In this document: one piece after another, positions 54,480 to 64,000 of the stretch
Position numbering within the stretch: the first letter of the stretch is position 1
How the letters are laid out: each line of letters begins with the position of its first letter
From: Omphiscola glabra
Taxonomy: Eukaryota > Mollusca > Gastropoda > Lymnaeidae
Assembly: GCA_964017045.1 (NCBI GenBank)
Contig: OZ024809.1
Span: 3,088,512-3,152,511 of the forward strand
Direction: 5' to 3'
DNA: 64,000 nt
The notes under the pieces: generated by a model
Told to the model about the DNA's origin: nothing
What the model saw: the letters and a program-made list of their open reading frames with translations, nothing else
Databases searched by the model: none
Translations under genes and position numbers: made by a program

Positions 54480-57400
54480 ATTAACAAAAAGCCACGTTTT
54501 AAGGAACAACTTCACAAATCCATGTCATTGCTAGTAGTACTCCACATTTAATCTGTTGAAAACTGCTTTTTTTTTAGTTTCATTAATACATGACTAAAAA
54601 AAATAAAACATTTAGTGATAATCTCACAGGTCATTTTGTTTTCACAAATAAAAAAAATATTTGTAAATGGAACAAACCAACACCACAGACCTAATGCATG
54701 ATATATTTTTAATTTTAAAAAAGTATGAATCAATCACCAGTGAAGTTCAAAATGTTATGGTTTAAAATAAATTGTGACATATTTTTTTTAAAAATTCATA
54801 TTTACATATAAAAGGAATTTTTTTAATATAAAATGATAATGTATGCACATGATATAAAATGTTAGCACATTTTATTTAATTGTATACCTTAATACAGCAA
54901 CATCAAAATAATAAATTACAATAATGCATAGATCAATACTAGGATGCGAACAAACCTACACAAGCTTAATAAAAACACAACTGATCAACGTCATTGGCTG
55001 GGGGGGGGGGGGGGGGGGGGGAAAGAATCAATTAGGAAATTCTGTGGGTTTCTGGTAAAAGCTATATAGAAATAATACATTTTAAATCATTTCTTCTTTG
55101 TCAATTCCACTGGGGCTATCCATATATTGTATATGCATAATAGCCTTCTCTGACTATTCCATTGTACAAGGTATATTTTCTGACCCCCATTCCCTAAAAG
55201 AAAATACCATTTAGCTCCTCTATAATACAATAATATTTTAGAAACAATATCAGTAAGGCCCTTTAAAAAAAAATGTATTCTAGAGCTTTTGGGGTGATTG
55301 TACAGGACCACTTAAGAAAACCTGCTGGCTCTGTTTTCGCTTCTATGACTTAAAATTTTTGTGTTAACAGAGATTTGTTCCCTCCCCATATGCAAAACCT
55401 TATGCTCTTTCCCCCACATGCCATTTAATATATGGATAACCCCTAAATACAATCAACAGTCAAAATTAGATATGCATGATGTAAGGGAAGGGGGGGGAAG
55501 CAGGGAAGAAAGAAATACAAAGTAAGTCTTGTTAAACAGATTTCTGGAATGCTATTGACATATTATATCACAAACAGTCTCCTAAACTGCTATCATGTCA
55601 TTCTGAAATTCATAGTTCTACTCAACTCTGCTTTTTTGCTGAACTTTCAAATAGAAAATTATTACTTTTTTCTATACCACCACCATTCCAAAAAAAAACA
55701 AAAAATTAAAAAGGCTAATAAAATATTTTTAAAAAATTACTTAATGTCATAAAATTGATTTATAAATTCTCCTTTAAATTTATCCAGATAAGATGTGAAA
55801 TTAAAATCTCCATGTTTTTCTTTTCTCTTCTTTATATATGAGAAATAGTTTTCAATGTCTATGGTGAGCCGTCTGCTAGATTATTGCACGCCCTTACACT
55901 CAAAACCATTTCCATATGATGATGCATTATGCTCTGATGGTATTTGTTGCCACTGCTTCCAACAATATGAAAGCAAAATCGGGTTGTTTTTTCCTTTAGG
56001 GAGAAAAATTAATGTACTTTGAAAAAAAATCTTTTTTTTAAAAAAAAAAAAATCATAAAATCTACAATCAGCTCTAATGACACTGCAGCATAAAAACACA
56101 CTTTTGTCACCACAAAAACAACATGGTTTATTTCAATGGATTTCTCATTACCGGTGCGCCAACAACAATATCAGTTACAACCAGAAACAAAAATTTTACA
56201 CAAATGTTAAAATTTTTCAATGACACAAAAAGGATAATTGGATAAATATAATAATTTTGCAGATGGTTCATTTTAAAATGAAAAGGGTACAGTTATGTAG
56301 GAAATGAAATTAGGGTTTCTAGCTATTGACCAATCTAATGCCATGAATCTGAACCAGATATGAATCCAACAAGTGGTGGACTGAAAATAACTAAATTATC
56401 AAATAAAATGGATGGGCGAAGGGTGAAGGCATTGACTTAGGAATTCAGTGGGATTCAAATAATAATACACCACCCCACGACTGCAAGGATAAGAGGATTT
56501 ACTTTAAAGCCCTGGGCGTAAGACTTTTATTCTGTACTGAGACGCAGCCGAGGGCTTTGTTAAAACTGATTGAAAGTGCAATTAAAATATTGTCAACATC
56601 AATGAGCACTTTAATACTTAAGACCCAAAACATTCTTGTGTAACCTGGAAAAGCTTTGAGCCTGCAAGTTCTAAAAGAAAAATAATTCTAACTTCATTTA
56701 TAACACCATAATGACAGTACACAGGTTATTGTGCTTTCACTTAATTTTTTTATTTAATTTAAACAATCTTTCATGCTACAAACTTCTTCAGAACGTTACT
56801 GCCCAGGATTAAAATTTGCAGAATGCAGATAAGACGCCAACTCACTGAATCAACATTCTGATACTTGTCACAAGCTTGGAGAATACCACCATCAGTAACT
56901 TTCGGTCCATTTCTGGTCAGCAACTGTGGACACACTGTGGTCAACAAAACTGAGACAATATCAGCTAAGCAATATTGAGTAACACTGTGGTCAGCAACAC
57001 AGGGCCACACTGAGGTCATCAATTTTTCGGACACATTGTGGTCAGCAAAATTGGGGCACACCTTGGTCATACAAATTGTTAACAGGGAGGTCAGTTAAAT
57101 TGCTCAAATTGCAGTCAACAAAATTGGCCACACTGTGGTCAGATGAATAAAAATAAAAATGATTAAAATTTATCTAATGGTTTACAAGATACAAGAAATA
57201 CATGTACAACTTAAATATGACTTACAACATAAATAATTATGAATACAATATAAGTATAGGGACTGTAAGTATAGGAATTGTAGGTATAAACTACAATAGG
57301 ACACCACAGAATGATATGAGGGGGTAGTCATGAGGTTATCATCAAATATAGAGAAAAATTTGTTACATTTTTCTTTCATCTTACTCATCTAGACTCTCTA

Positions 57401-58650
57401 TGTCAATAACACTGTTATGTTAATCAGCCGCAAAATAATTTTTTTCTTCAATAATTATATTCTTAAAAGCAAACAACTTTCAACTAAATAATAGTAATTA
57501 TAAATTCTTGAGACAAAGTTCAACAATAAAAATAGCTGGCCATTTAAGTCTAGTATAACAGAAATAAAAATCAGTTCAAGATTGAATTATTTTGAAATGT
57601 CTGAGAGGTATTCTCCCAGTCTGACTTCTCTGTATGGAACAGTAAGAAGAACTATTTAGAATCAAGGTCTGACTTCTCTGTATTGACCAGCAAGAAAAAC
57701 TAGATAGATTCAAGAGAGTTGGAAGTTTATTTTCTATTTACTCCCAAAAGAGTCCATTGCTGCAGAATTTGTCTGAAGGTACAAGCACTGTTTGCAACTC
57801 CTAAGCTCCATTACACAAGTTTTGAACCTTCACTATCAATATTAACTCAACAACGCTCAAATAAAAAAATATGTGATTATTGTGTTGAGGAGGTGACTAG
57901 TTGCAATTATTGAATCGTAAACTTACAATAAAAAAAAATAAAAAAATTATATCATTAATGAATAAAAATATACATTTAAAATCGTATTTCTTCAATTTTG
58001 TAATCATCCCATCTAAACAAAATTACTGCTCACATTTTGAAATGCGTCTTTGTTCCACAAAATACTAGGCCGTTTACCCATTCAGGAATAAATTCTTGAA
58101 TCAAATACTATCATTAGAATTGGACAATATTTGTTAATGCACTATATCAAACCACTGGGCATCTCTGGGTTGTAAGTCTATCATTGTGTGACTCTTAGTT
58201 CAAGATCTTATGTCAAGTAATTCTGATAAAGCAAAATAAATGAATTCTTTAAATCTTGTTAAATGTCGAAAGAGCTAGATAATAATATCAGTAACTAATA
58301 ATATTTCAGTTTTCTTTTCTGAAATATTTGTTACATGATAATTATAAAACTTGCTTTTGATGCATGGAAAGGAAAAAAATAGTAATTCTTGCATAACCTT
58401 GGACATAACTGAAAATTTTATTTTAAACTGATTATTTATATAAATATATATTTATATCAGGTAAGATCTAATAAACATGTACTGTATAAAACCATACATG
58501 TCTAACAAGTGAAATCTGATGTTGTCTAAGTGTATTGCTCCATGTTGTTCATCATAACAAAACTAAATGCATTTTAATCCAAGTCAACATTGAGGACACT
58601 CATTAAATATTTTGGCTTTCTAAGAATTGGTCTCACTAAATAACTTAGAA
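54480..58650. other. AT-rich intergenic sequence or UXS1 3' flank
   Basis: No exon recognised. It contains a G run at about 55000-55020 and diverged repeats built on ACACTGTGGTCAGCAA at 56870-57150. Part could be a long UXS1 3' UTR. Confidence 0.4.
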
Positions 58651-58660
58651 GGTCTATTCC

Positions 58661-58813
58661 CAGGGCCGACCCTAACAATTGCGGGGCCCTATGCGAAACG
58701 GACTGCGCGTGGCCCATTCTGGGTAGGAATAAGGATAATAAGTGAAAATTAAGATTTTGTATTAGAAAATAAATTTGGGGCATATGGGTTGCAATGGCCT
58801 AAGGCCGGCCCTG
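58661..58813. mobile_element. hAT MITE with perfect 8-bp target duplication
   Basis: Left end CAGGGCCGACCCTAACAATT; the right end reversed CAGGGCCGGCCTTAGGCCAT. The flanks at 58653-58660 and 58814-58821 are both TCTATTCC. The element is 153 bp. Confidence 0.92.
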
Positions 58814-59124
58814 TCTATTCCAAAGGAGGGCTCAATTGTAAGTCATTTGACTACAATTCATTGCAGGTGTTTTTTTCACGTCTTATTGGTCCAAAACAAC
58901 TGTTTATATTCATTAAGCATTTTAAAAACTCTTGTTAGATGTACAAATGACACCAGCTTGATTCAAAATTGAATTCTTAAATAAAGTCTCAGCAACAAAA
59001 TAAAATATATATAAATCTAAAGAAATTAAATATTTAATTATATTTAAAGTTTATCTAATAATAATTATATTTGGCAGCTAGAAAAATGTCATAATAAATC
59101 ATTGAAAGAAGACAGGGTACTAGG

Positions 59125-59250
59125 GTGGAAGTGTGGATGTGGGGGTGGTGTGGATGTGGGGGAGTGTGGATGTGAGGGTGGGGAAGTGTGGATGTGAGTG
59201 AGTGTGGATGTGAGTGAGTGTGGATGTGGGGGAGTGTGGATGTGGGGAGT
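59125..59250. repeat. G-rich 16-bp minisatellite
   Basis: Units of GTGTGGATGTGGGGGA and GTGAGTGAGTGTGGAT, resembling but separate from the array at 32095. Confidence 0.88.
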
Positions 59251-60359
59251 CATCTTGGATAAAGACTATTTGGGTAGGCCCATCCGAAAATTTTGAAGAT
59301 AATTTAAGAAAAAAAAAAATAAATTCTACAATTAAATAATATGGAAATCTAGTTTGAATTGTCGATTTTTTTATAGATTATTTTGAGGTCTAATAATTGT
59401 TAAGTTTCCCCAATGTCAGAAGAAAATTGGCCAACTAAAAAAAACTATCCACACATTTCCCTATTTTTAAAGTCAAAAAGAGAAAAACGCTTTATTCTGT
59501 ATACATGATTGTTTACTTCCGGCTATGATAATATTACTCTAGTAAACAACCCAATTGGTAAAAATTGAAAGATGACACATAAATCGGATATTGAACATAA
59601 ATAATATTTGTTGGTACGCCATGAAAGCTTAACCATTTTATGATTTTATTCGATGTGTCAATACCAACTATTTTATATATTAAGAAGGAGCTACCCCCGT
59701 TTACATATTTTTAGAATTGGAAATTCAAAACCCGTGGTAATGCAGGTGTCATATTAATATTACAATTAATAAATTTGGATCAAGTTGGAATCTCAAAAAC
59801 AATTAGTACAGGTAACGTAAATTTGATATCTTTTCCTTAAAAATACATAGCCCTGAGATTTTTTTTAATTAAAAAAAAATAGTGCTGGCTAAACTCATAA
59901 AAACTGAAGGATAGCGACCCATTTTCAAAAAGATGGGGGCTGCCTTGGTATTTCTAGATCCAGCCATAGACCAACAATGAAGAATTTGTATTGGCAAAGT
60001 TTTCATGTAATGACAGAGTGAACATTTCAAAACTTTTCTTTGTTAATCTAATACCAAAGAAATTATTTTATCTTATTGTATGGTTGTTCCATTAAAATTT
60101 AGTTACTAAACCTTCTAGAAATGTTTTTTTAAAAATATATATGTCCATTAAATAGATCCTCAGTAATCATTGCCACCAATAATCACTGTCATCTAAATTG
60201 TCTTCAAAATATAAATAAAATGCTTAAAAACAGAAAAATAGAGTGAGACAAACATGCCATGCTGGTGTAGTATGTTTTGTATGTTTTACACTGGATATTG
60301 AGCAACACATTAGATACAATCAAGAACAAAAACTGAACGTGAAAACTTGAATGTGCTGT

Positions 60360-60420
60360 TGTACAGCCAGGATGGGTCCTCTTGCTGCTGTACAGCCAGG
60401 ATGGGTCCTCTTGCTGCTTA
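60360..60420. repeat. 27-bp direct duplication
   Basis: CTGTACAGCCAGGATGGGTC then CTCTTGC occurs twice in a row. Confidence 0.85.
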
Positions 60421-60709
60421 CTCCACAGGGGAGTCATTTTTCTCTCTTGAAAAAGCATTCTCTTATAAATTGAAGCAGTTGCCACACAATGAATCACACG
60501 AATAAGGCTGTCTTAATCACATTTTGTGAGCACGTCAAGAAAACAAAACAAAAAATATGACATGGAAAGGAAATTGGGGTGAGGGAGAAGTGAGGGGTGG
60601 GTGGGTGGGGGATGATCTGGTTTCACTGAATGTTATGGCGCCGCCGTGCCTTGATGACAATTTTCTCCACTGACTTATTTCTAATGGAAAGACTTGAATG
60701 AGGCGGCAA

Positions 60710-60820
60710 TCAAATTTGCAAAGTGTCAGGCATGTGGAAGTTCCTCTCACTGTGGCGTGATCGCCTCAGCTCATTTTGGAAATACTCGATAGTTTTATTG
60801 ATACCAACCATGAGAGGCAC
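60710..60820 (-). CDS. UXS1: UXS1 last coding exon
   Basis: Acceptor CTATCAACAG. It encodes [20 protein letters not shown] then [14 protein letters not shown] and TGA at 60710-60712. Confidence 0.93.
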   Translation of the reverse strand: MPLMVGINKTIEYFQNELRRSRHSERNFHMPDTLQI

Positions 60821-63099
60821 CTGTTGATAGAGCAAACATACAGACATCAAAGTTTCTATCTTGGACCTAGAGTCTGATATCAAAGTCTCTTTCTTGGAAC
60901 TAGTGTGTGATATCAAAGTCTCTATCTTGGAACTAGTGTCTGATATCAAAGATATCGCAATTTAAAAAACAACAACATTGTGATAGTGAGTCAGGAAATG
61001 ATGAAAATTGGATCATAATATTTATATCTATAAATATCTATGATACGATACTGTACAGGCTGAACTTATTTTCTTTTCTTTCATGACAGAGAAATAAACA
61101 AAACACTTACCTTAGGTGACCATCCTAAGTATTTCATTGCCCTGGTGATGTCCGGCTTCCTTCTCTGAGGATCATCCTCCATGGCTGTCTTTTTAATAAT
61201 TTTACTATCACCCCCTGAGAAATAACATTTGATAATTTTACTATCACCTCCTGAGAAATAGCATTTAATAATTTTACTTTCACCCCCTGAGAAATATCAT
61301 TTGATAATTTTACTTTCACCCCCTGAGAAATAGCATTTAATAATTTTACTATCACCTCCTGAGAAATAGCATTTGAAAGTTTTACTTTCACCCCCTGAGA
61401 AATAGCATTTGATAATTTTACTTTCACCCCCAGAGAAATAGCTATTAAATAATATTACTATCACCTCCTGAGAAATAGCATTTGAAAGTTTTACTTTCAC
61501 CCCCTGAGAAATAGCATTTGATAATTTTACTTTCACCCCCTGAGAATTAGCATTTGATAATTTTACTTTCACCTCCTGAGAGAAAGCAATCACTTGAGGA
61601 GAAAAACAATTAGACGGGAACAGAAAATGTATTTAAGGTCAGCATTAAAATTAATTTAATTTCTAATACCAGACAATGTGATCTCTCATATCATTGAATG
61701 TGATTTCTCAATACTCAGAGCCTTGCCATTTCTCATGTTTGGGAAGAGAGCATTTCCGGTTAAGTTATGACATTTTTTGTCATGCTGGAGAGTTCTCTGA
61801 CCTGGTCAATCCAATGCAGCCCTCAAGTTAACACACGGGAATGATTTAAAAGCGTCATTCTACCGACAATGCTGTCACAGATTTCATCAACAAAACAAAT
61901 GATTTTATCAAGCCAAGCGACCCCACTCACCAACTATAGAGCGAATGATTCTTGCAAATTCCATTATAGTGTGTTCTTCTGGGTTGCCCAGGTTGACAGG
62001 TAAAGAATAGTTGGAGTTCATCAAGGACATCAAGCCGTCAACAAGGTCACTGACATACTGGAATGATCGCGTCTGTTCACCCTCACCATACACCTGGACA
62101 GAAAAAATATTTCATCAAGAATTTCCTAATGAGGCACAGGGGGACATTTCAAAATGGATTTTTTTGTGTTAAATCCTTAATATTAACTTTGCTTTTATTC
62201 ATGGCCGGCAAATTCTTTGGACGGCTAATTGGCCCACTTCCCAACAACCTATCGAGCCGAAACTTGGCACATAAGACTCATTACCGATGACAACACATTC
62301 TATCAAATTTTCAGTCACACCTCCAACCCCAATCCCTGAAATGCTGTCTTTCCCGTTTTTCAAGGGGAAGATGAAGGAATTATGATTTCACAAAATAAAA
62401 TTCCTGATAACTGTGATCAACGAGATTCTTAAAAAAAAAATATTTTAAGTGCGTAATATTTTCTTTTGTTTTTCTGAAATGGTGAAAAATATGTGTGTGT
62501 AAATGGGGTGTAAAAGTGGGTGGGTGATTAGAATATTAATTTAGTTAAGGGGCTTGAAAAATGTGTGGTTGAGGGACTGGGGGTGGGGGACCACTAATTG
62601 GGAAGCTTATAAAGTGCTTTACTTCTTTGCATGTTTTGTCAAATTTTCAGCCCCACCCACACATTGCTCAATATGACATTTTTATAAAAGATTTATAATA
62701 AAAAAAACTTTTTTTTTAGGAGCTGCTAAATTGAAAGCAAAAGAATGGTTGAAAATACTACCAAAAAAAAAAAAAAAAGCTTTTTAAAATGTTTAAACCA
62801 TAACAGAGTGTATTAGACATATCGGAACAAATACAAAGGGGGGAAAAAGTAAATGGGTAAGAGATCAACTCAACAGAAATAAATATGGGAATGAAATGCC
62901 CAAGTTGCCACTGTTACAGTTCACATGTACAAACATTCTTAGGCTGTTGTAAAGAACACCGTACTTATAAAGTCCTTACTGTTATAGATTCATTTTGTAG
63001 AGCCTGGAGTATGAAGTTACTGACCACACGCCCATCATTCATGTGCATGCGAGGGCCGAAAGTGTTAAAGATTCTGGCAACCCTGACCTCAACATTTTC
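60710..63099 (-). CDS. UXS1: UDP-glucuronic acid decarboxylase (UXS1), C-terminal exons
   Basis: Golgi/ER-lumen short-chain dehydrogenase-type enzyme that converts UDP-glucuronate to UDP-xylose for proteoglycan synthesis. Four exons: 62980-63099, 61931-62093, 61111-61214, 60710-60820; phases agree and give 165 codons plus stop, about 40% of a roughly 420-residue protein. Hallmarks: [20 protein letters not shown] then [50 protein letters not shown], and [10 protein letters not shown] then [10 protein letters not shown]. The NAD-binding Rossmann half and the YxxxK active site must lie in upstream exons beyond 64000. The C-terminus (MPDTLQI) differs from the basic tail of vertebrate UXS1. The acceptor of the third exon listed is embedded in a 36-bp tandem array. 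Confidence 0.94.
60845..60955. repeat. 36-bp tandem repeat, 3 copies, before UXS1 last exon
   Basis: Units contain TGATATCAAAGTCTCTATCT and TGGAACTAGTGT, about 25 bp from the acceptor at 60821. Confidence 0.9.
61111..61214 (-). CDS. UXS1: UXS1 exon (DDPQRRKPD)
   Basis: Acceptor TTATTTCTCAG, donor GTAAGT. It encodes [20 protein letters not shown] and [12 protein letters not shown]. The acceptor is one of about ten near-identical copies, so the exact 5' edge may vary by multiples of 36 nt. Confidence 0.88.
61180..61590 (-). repeat. 36-bp tandem copies of a UXS1 splice acceptor
   Basis: On the coding strand the unit reads ATGCTATTTCTCAG|GGGGTG followed by AAAGTAAAATTATT, i.e. acceptor plus first 20 nt of the exon. 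Acceptor copies are at 61215, 61251, 61287, 61323 and on to about 61570, spaced 36 bp. The exon frame stays open through the two nearest extra copies and meets TGA in the third. Confidence 0.93.
61931..62093 (-). CDS. UXS1: UXS1 exon ([12 protein letters not shown])
   Basis: Acceptor TCTGTCCAG, donor GTGAGT. It encodes [20 protein letters not shown] and [17 protein letters not shown]; exit phase 1. Confidence 0.96.
62195..62680 (+). repeat. Dispersed repeat family A, copy 3
   Basis: Contains CACTTCCCAACAACCTATCG, GAAACTTGGCACAT, TTTCCCGTTTTTCAAGGGG and GCATGTTTTGTCAAATTTTC in the same order as 23840-24370, in a UXS1 intron. Confidence 0.8.
62980..63099 (-). CDS. UXS1: UXS1 exon ([14 protein letters not shown])
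   Basis: Acceptor CAATGTCCAG, donor GTAAGG, phase 0 both ends. It encodes [20 protein letters not shown] and [12 protein letters not shown]. Confidence 0.94.
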
Positions 63100-63109
63100 C
63101 TGGACATTG

Positions 63110-64000
63110 AAAAATGTAAACGTTATTTGCTAAAGTTTAATTAATTTAAATTAAAACAAATACTCTCATAATAGATCAGTGGTCAATTTGATAGAGTGGG
63201 GTCACTGTAGAATATTTATGGAAATAGAGGTTTGCTTATAACAATTCTATTTGCATTAGATGTTAGTTTAAGGCAATGCTATTTTGCAGTAGATGTTAGT
63301 TCATAGTGCCTGTGGCCAGCATCCCTTCAATACATTTAACTCTTTGCATTCCTCTTTCCATAGAGAGCATAAATTTATTTACACAGGTTATTTTACGCTC
63401 ATAATATTTTGCCTTTTTATTTTTTTAAGTTTTCTGTACTTATTTCATCGTGCAATTGAAAGAAAAAAAAATTTAATAAAAAGATTTTTAGTAATTATGC
63501 ATTTTTTTGCAAGTTTAAGATTCACGTGACAGGCCGACGCGAGAGTCGCTATCTTAGGCCCGGTTGTCAACGTGGCAGCACAGAATTTTGAATAATGAAT
63601 ATTAATGATGAGAGTATCAATCAACTCTTAGCTGCATCTTGTGGGCAAGATGGGATCCTATATCAAGTGATTCTGATTCAGAGTTTGATGAGAATCTCCC
63701 TTTGCAGCTCATTTAAGTTGTTAATACTAGAAGGTTAGTCATAGAGTGTTTCATCATTCTTTAGCATTTTTTAAATAGTTTTTCCTATTTAATCGGTTTA
63801 ATTTGTGTTTATAAGCATATTGAAATATTTACTAGCCATTTTTAAATGAAATTACATAAATAAAATAATTTTATATGTCAATATTTTATTACAATGATAA
63901 TTTGAGAATTGGCTATTCTTAGCAACTGTTGCTAAGGAATGTTAACAAATTAAGCTTTATTTTGTTCACAACTTCTATGTGTTGAAATTATGTTTTGAAA
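63110..64000. other. UXS1 intron, no exon seen
   Basis: AT-rich. The expected preceding exon (with the YxxxK active site) is not recognisable here on the minus strand. Confidence 0.45.

Noticed and set aside
61134..61593. [11 protein letters not shown] repeat protein
   Set aside because: Out-of-frame or intron translation of the 36-bp UXS1 acceptor array; only the two units next to the exon could be coding by alternative splicing.

Overview
This is eukaryotic DNA with spliced genes. It is very rich in minisatellites (about 40 tandem arrays in 64 kb), AT-rich between them, and littered with hAT, MITE and LINE remnants. No bacterial gene, operon or CRISPR array is present. The gene set (an NIT-domain receptor guanylate cyclase, DNAJC15/19, ELP5, UXS1) and the repeats point to a lophotrochozoan invertebrate, most likely a gastropod mollusc. 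Two SPIN-like hAT MITEs fit this, because SPIN elements are known from a pond snail. Most long open frames are read-through of tandem repeats, not genes.

Layout. (1) About 1-31,750, minus strand: a receptor-type guanylate cyclase rebuilt from 12 exons whose splice phases all agree. It has a short cytoplasmic N-terminus, a transmembrane helix, an extracellular NIT domain, a second transmembrane helix, a signalling-helix linker and a class III cyclase domain. The last exon(s) lie beyond the left edge. Its introns hold tandem arrays, an RTE-like LINE, a ZMYM-type hAT transposase pseudogene, a second hAT element, and a SPIN-like MITE nested in another hAT. (2) 31,750-36,000: upstream repeats, namely a G-rich 12-bp minisatellite, a GATA array, a palindromic MITE and a second SPIN-like MITE with a perfect 8-bp target duplication. 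(3) 37,057-43,731, minus: a complete DNAJC15/DNAJC19-type (TIM14/Pam18) gene of 117 codons in 6 exons. (4) 44,648-50,514, plus: a complete ELP5 (Elongator subunit 5) gene of 291 codons in 8 exons, head-to-head with the TIM14 gene about 0.9 kb away. (5) 50,740-54,480: an RTE-like LINE fragment, a 30-bp minisatellite, and a hAT element inserted into that minisatellite. (6) 54,480-60,700: AT-rich sequence with one intact MITE, no coding exons seen. (7) 60,710-63,099, minus: the last four coding exons of UXS1 (UDP-glucuronate decarboxylase); the 5' part lies beyond the right edge.

The most unusual signal is that several tandem arrays sit on splice junctions, and the repeat unit itself copies the exon edge plus splice site. 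Guanylate cyclase exon 1 is followed by about 74 copies of a 23-bp unit, most carrying a near-consensus 5' splice site. Its exon 4 end plus donor is duplicated about five times. A 39-bp unit carrying the exon 10 acceptor and a 36-bp unit carrying a UXS1 acceptor are also in tandem; both are multiples of three, and some copies are open in the coding frame. Similar expansions have arisen inside the hAT transposase pseudogene and in the terminal repeat of a MITE, so this genome seems to expand unique sequence into tandem arrays readily.

Limits: coordinates come from manual reading of splice signals and frame continuity. Family calls rest on remembered family motifs, with no search run.
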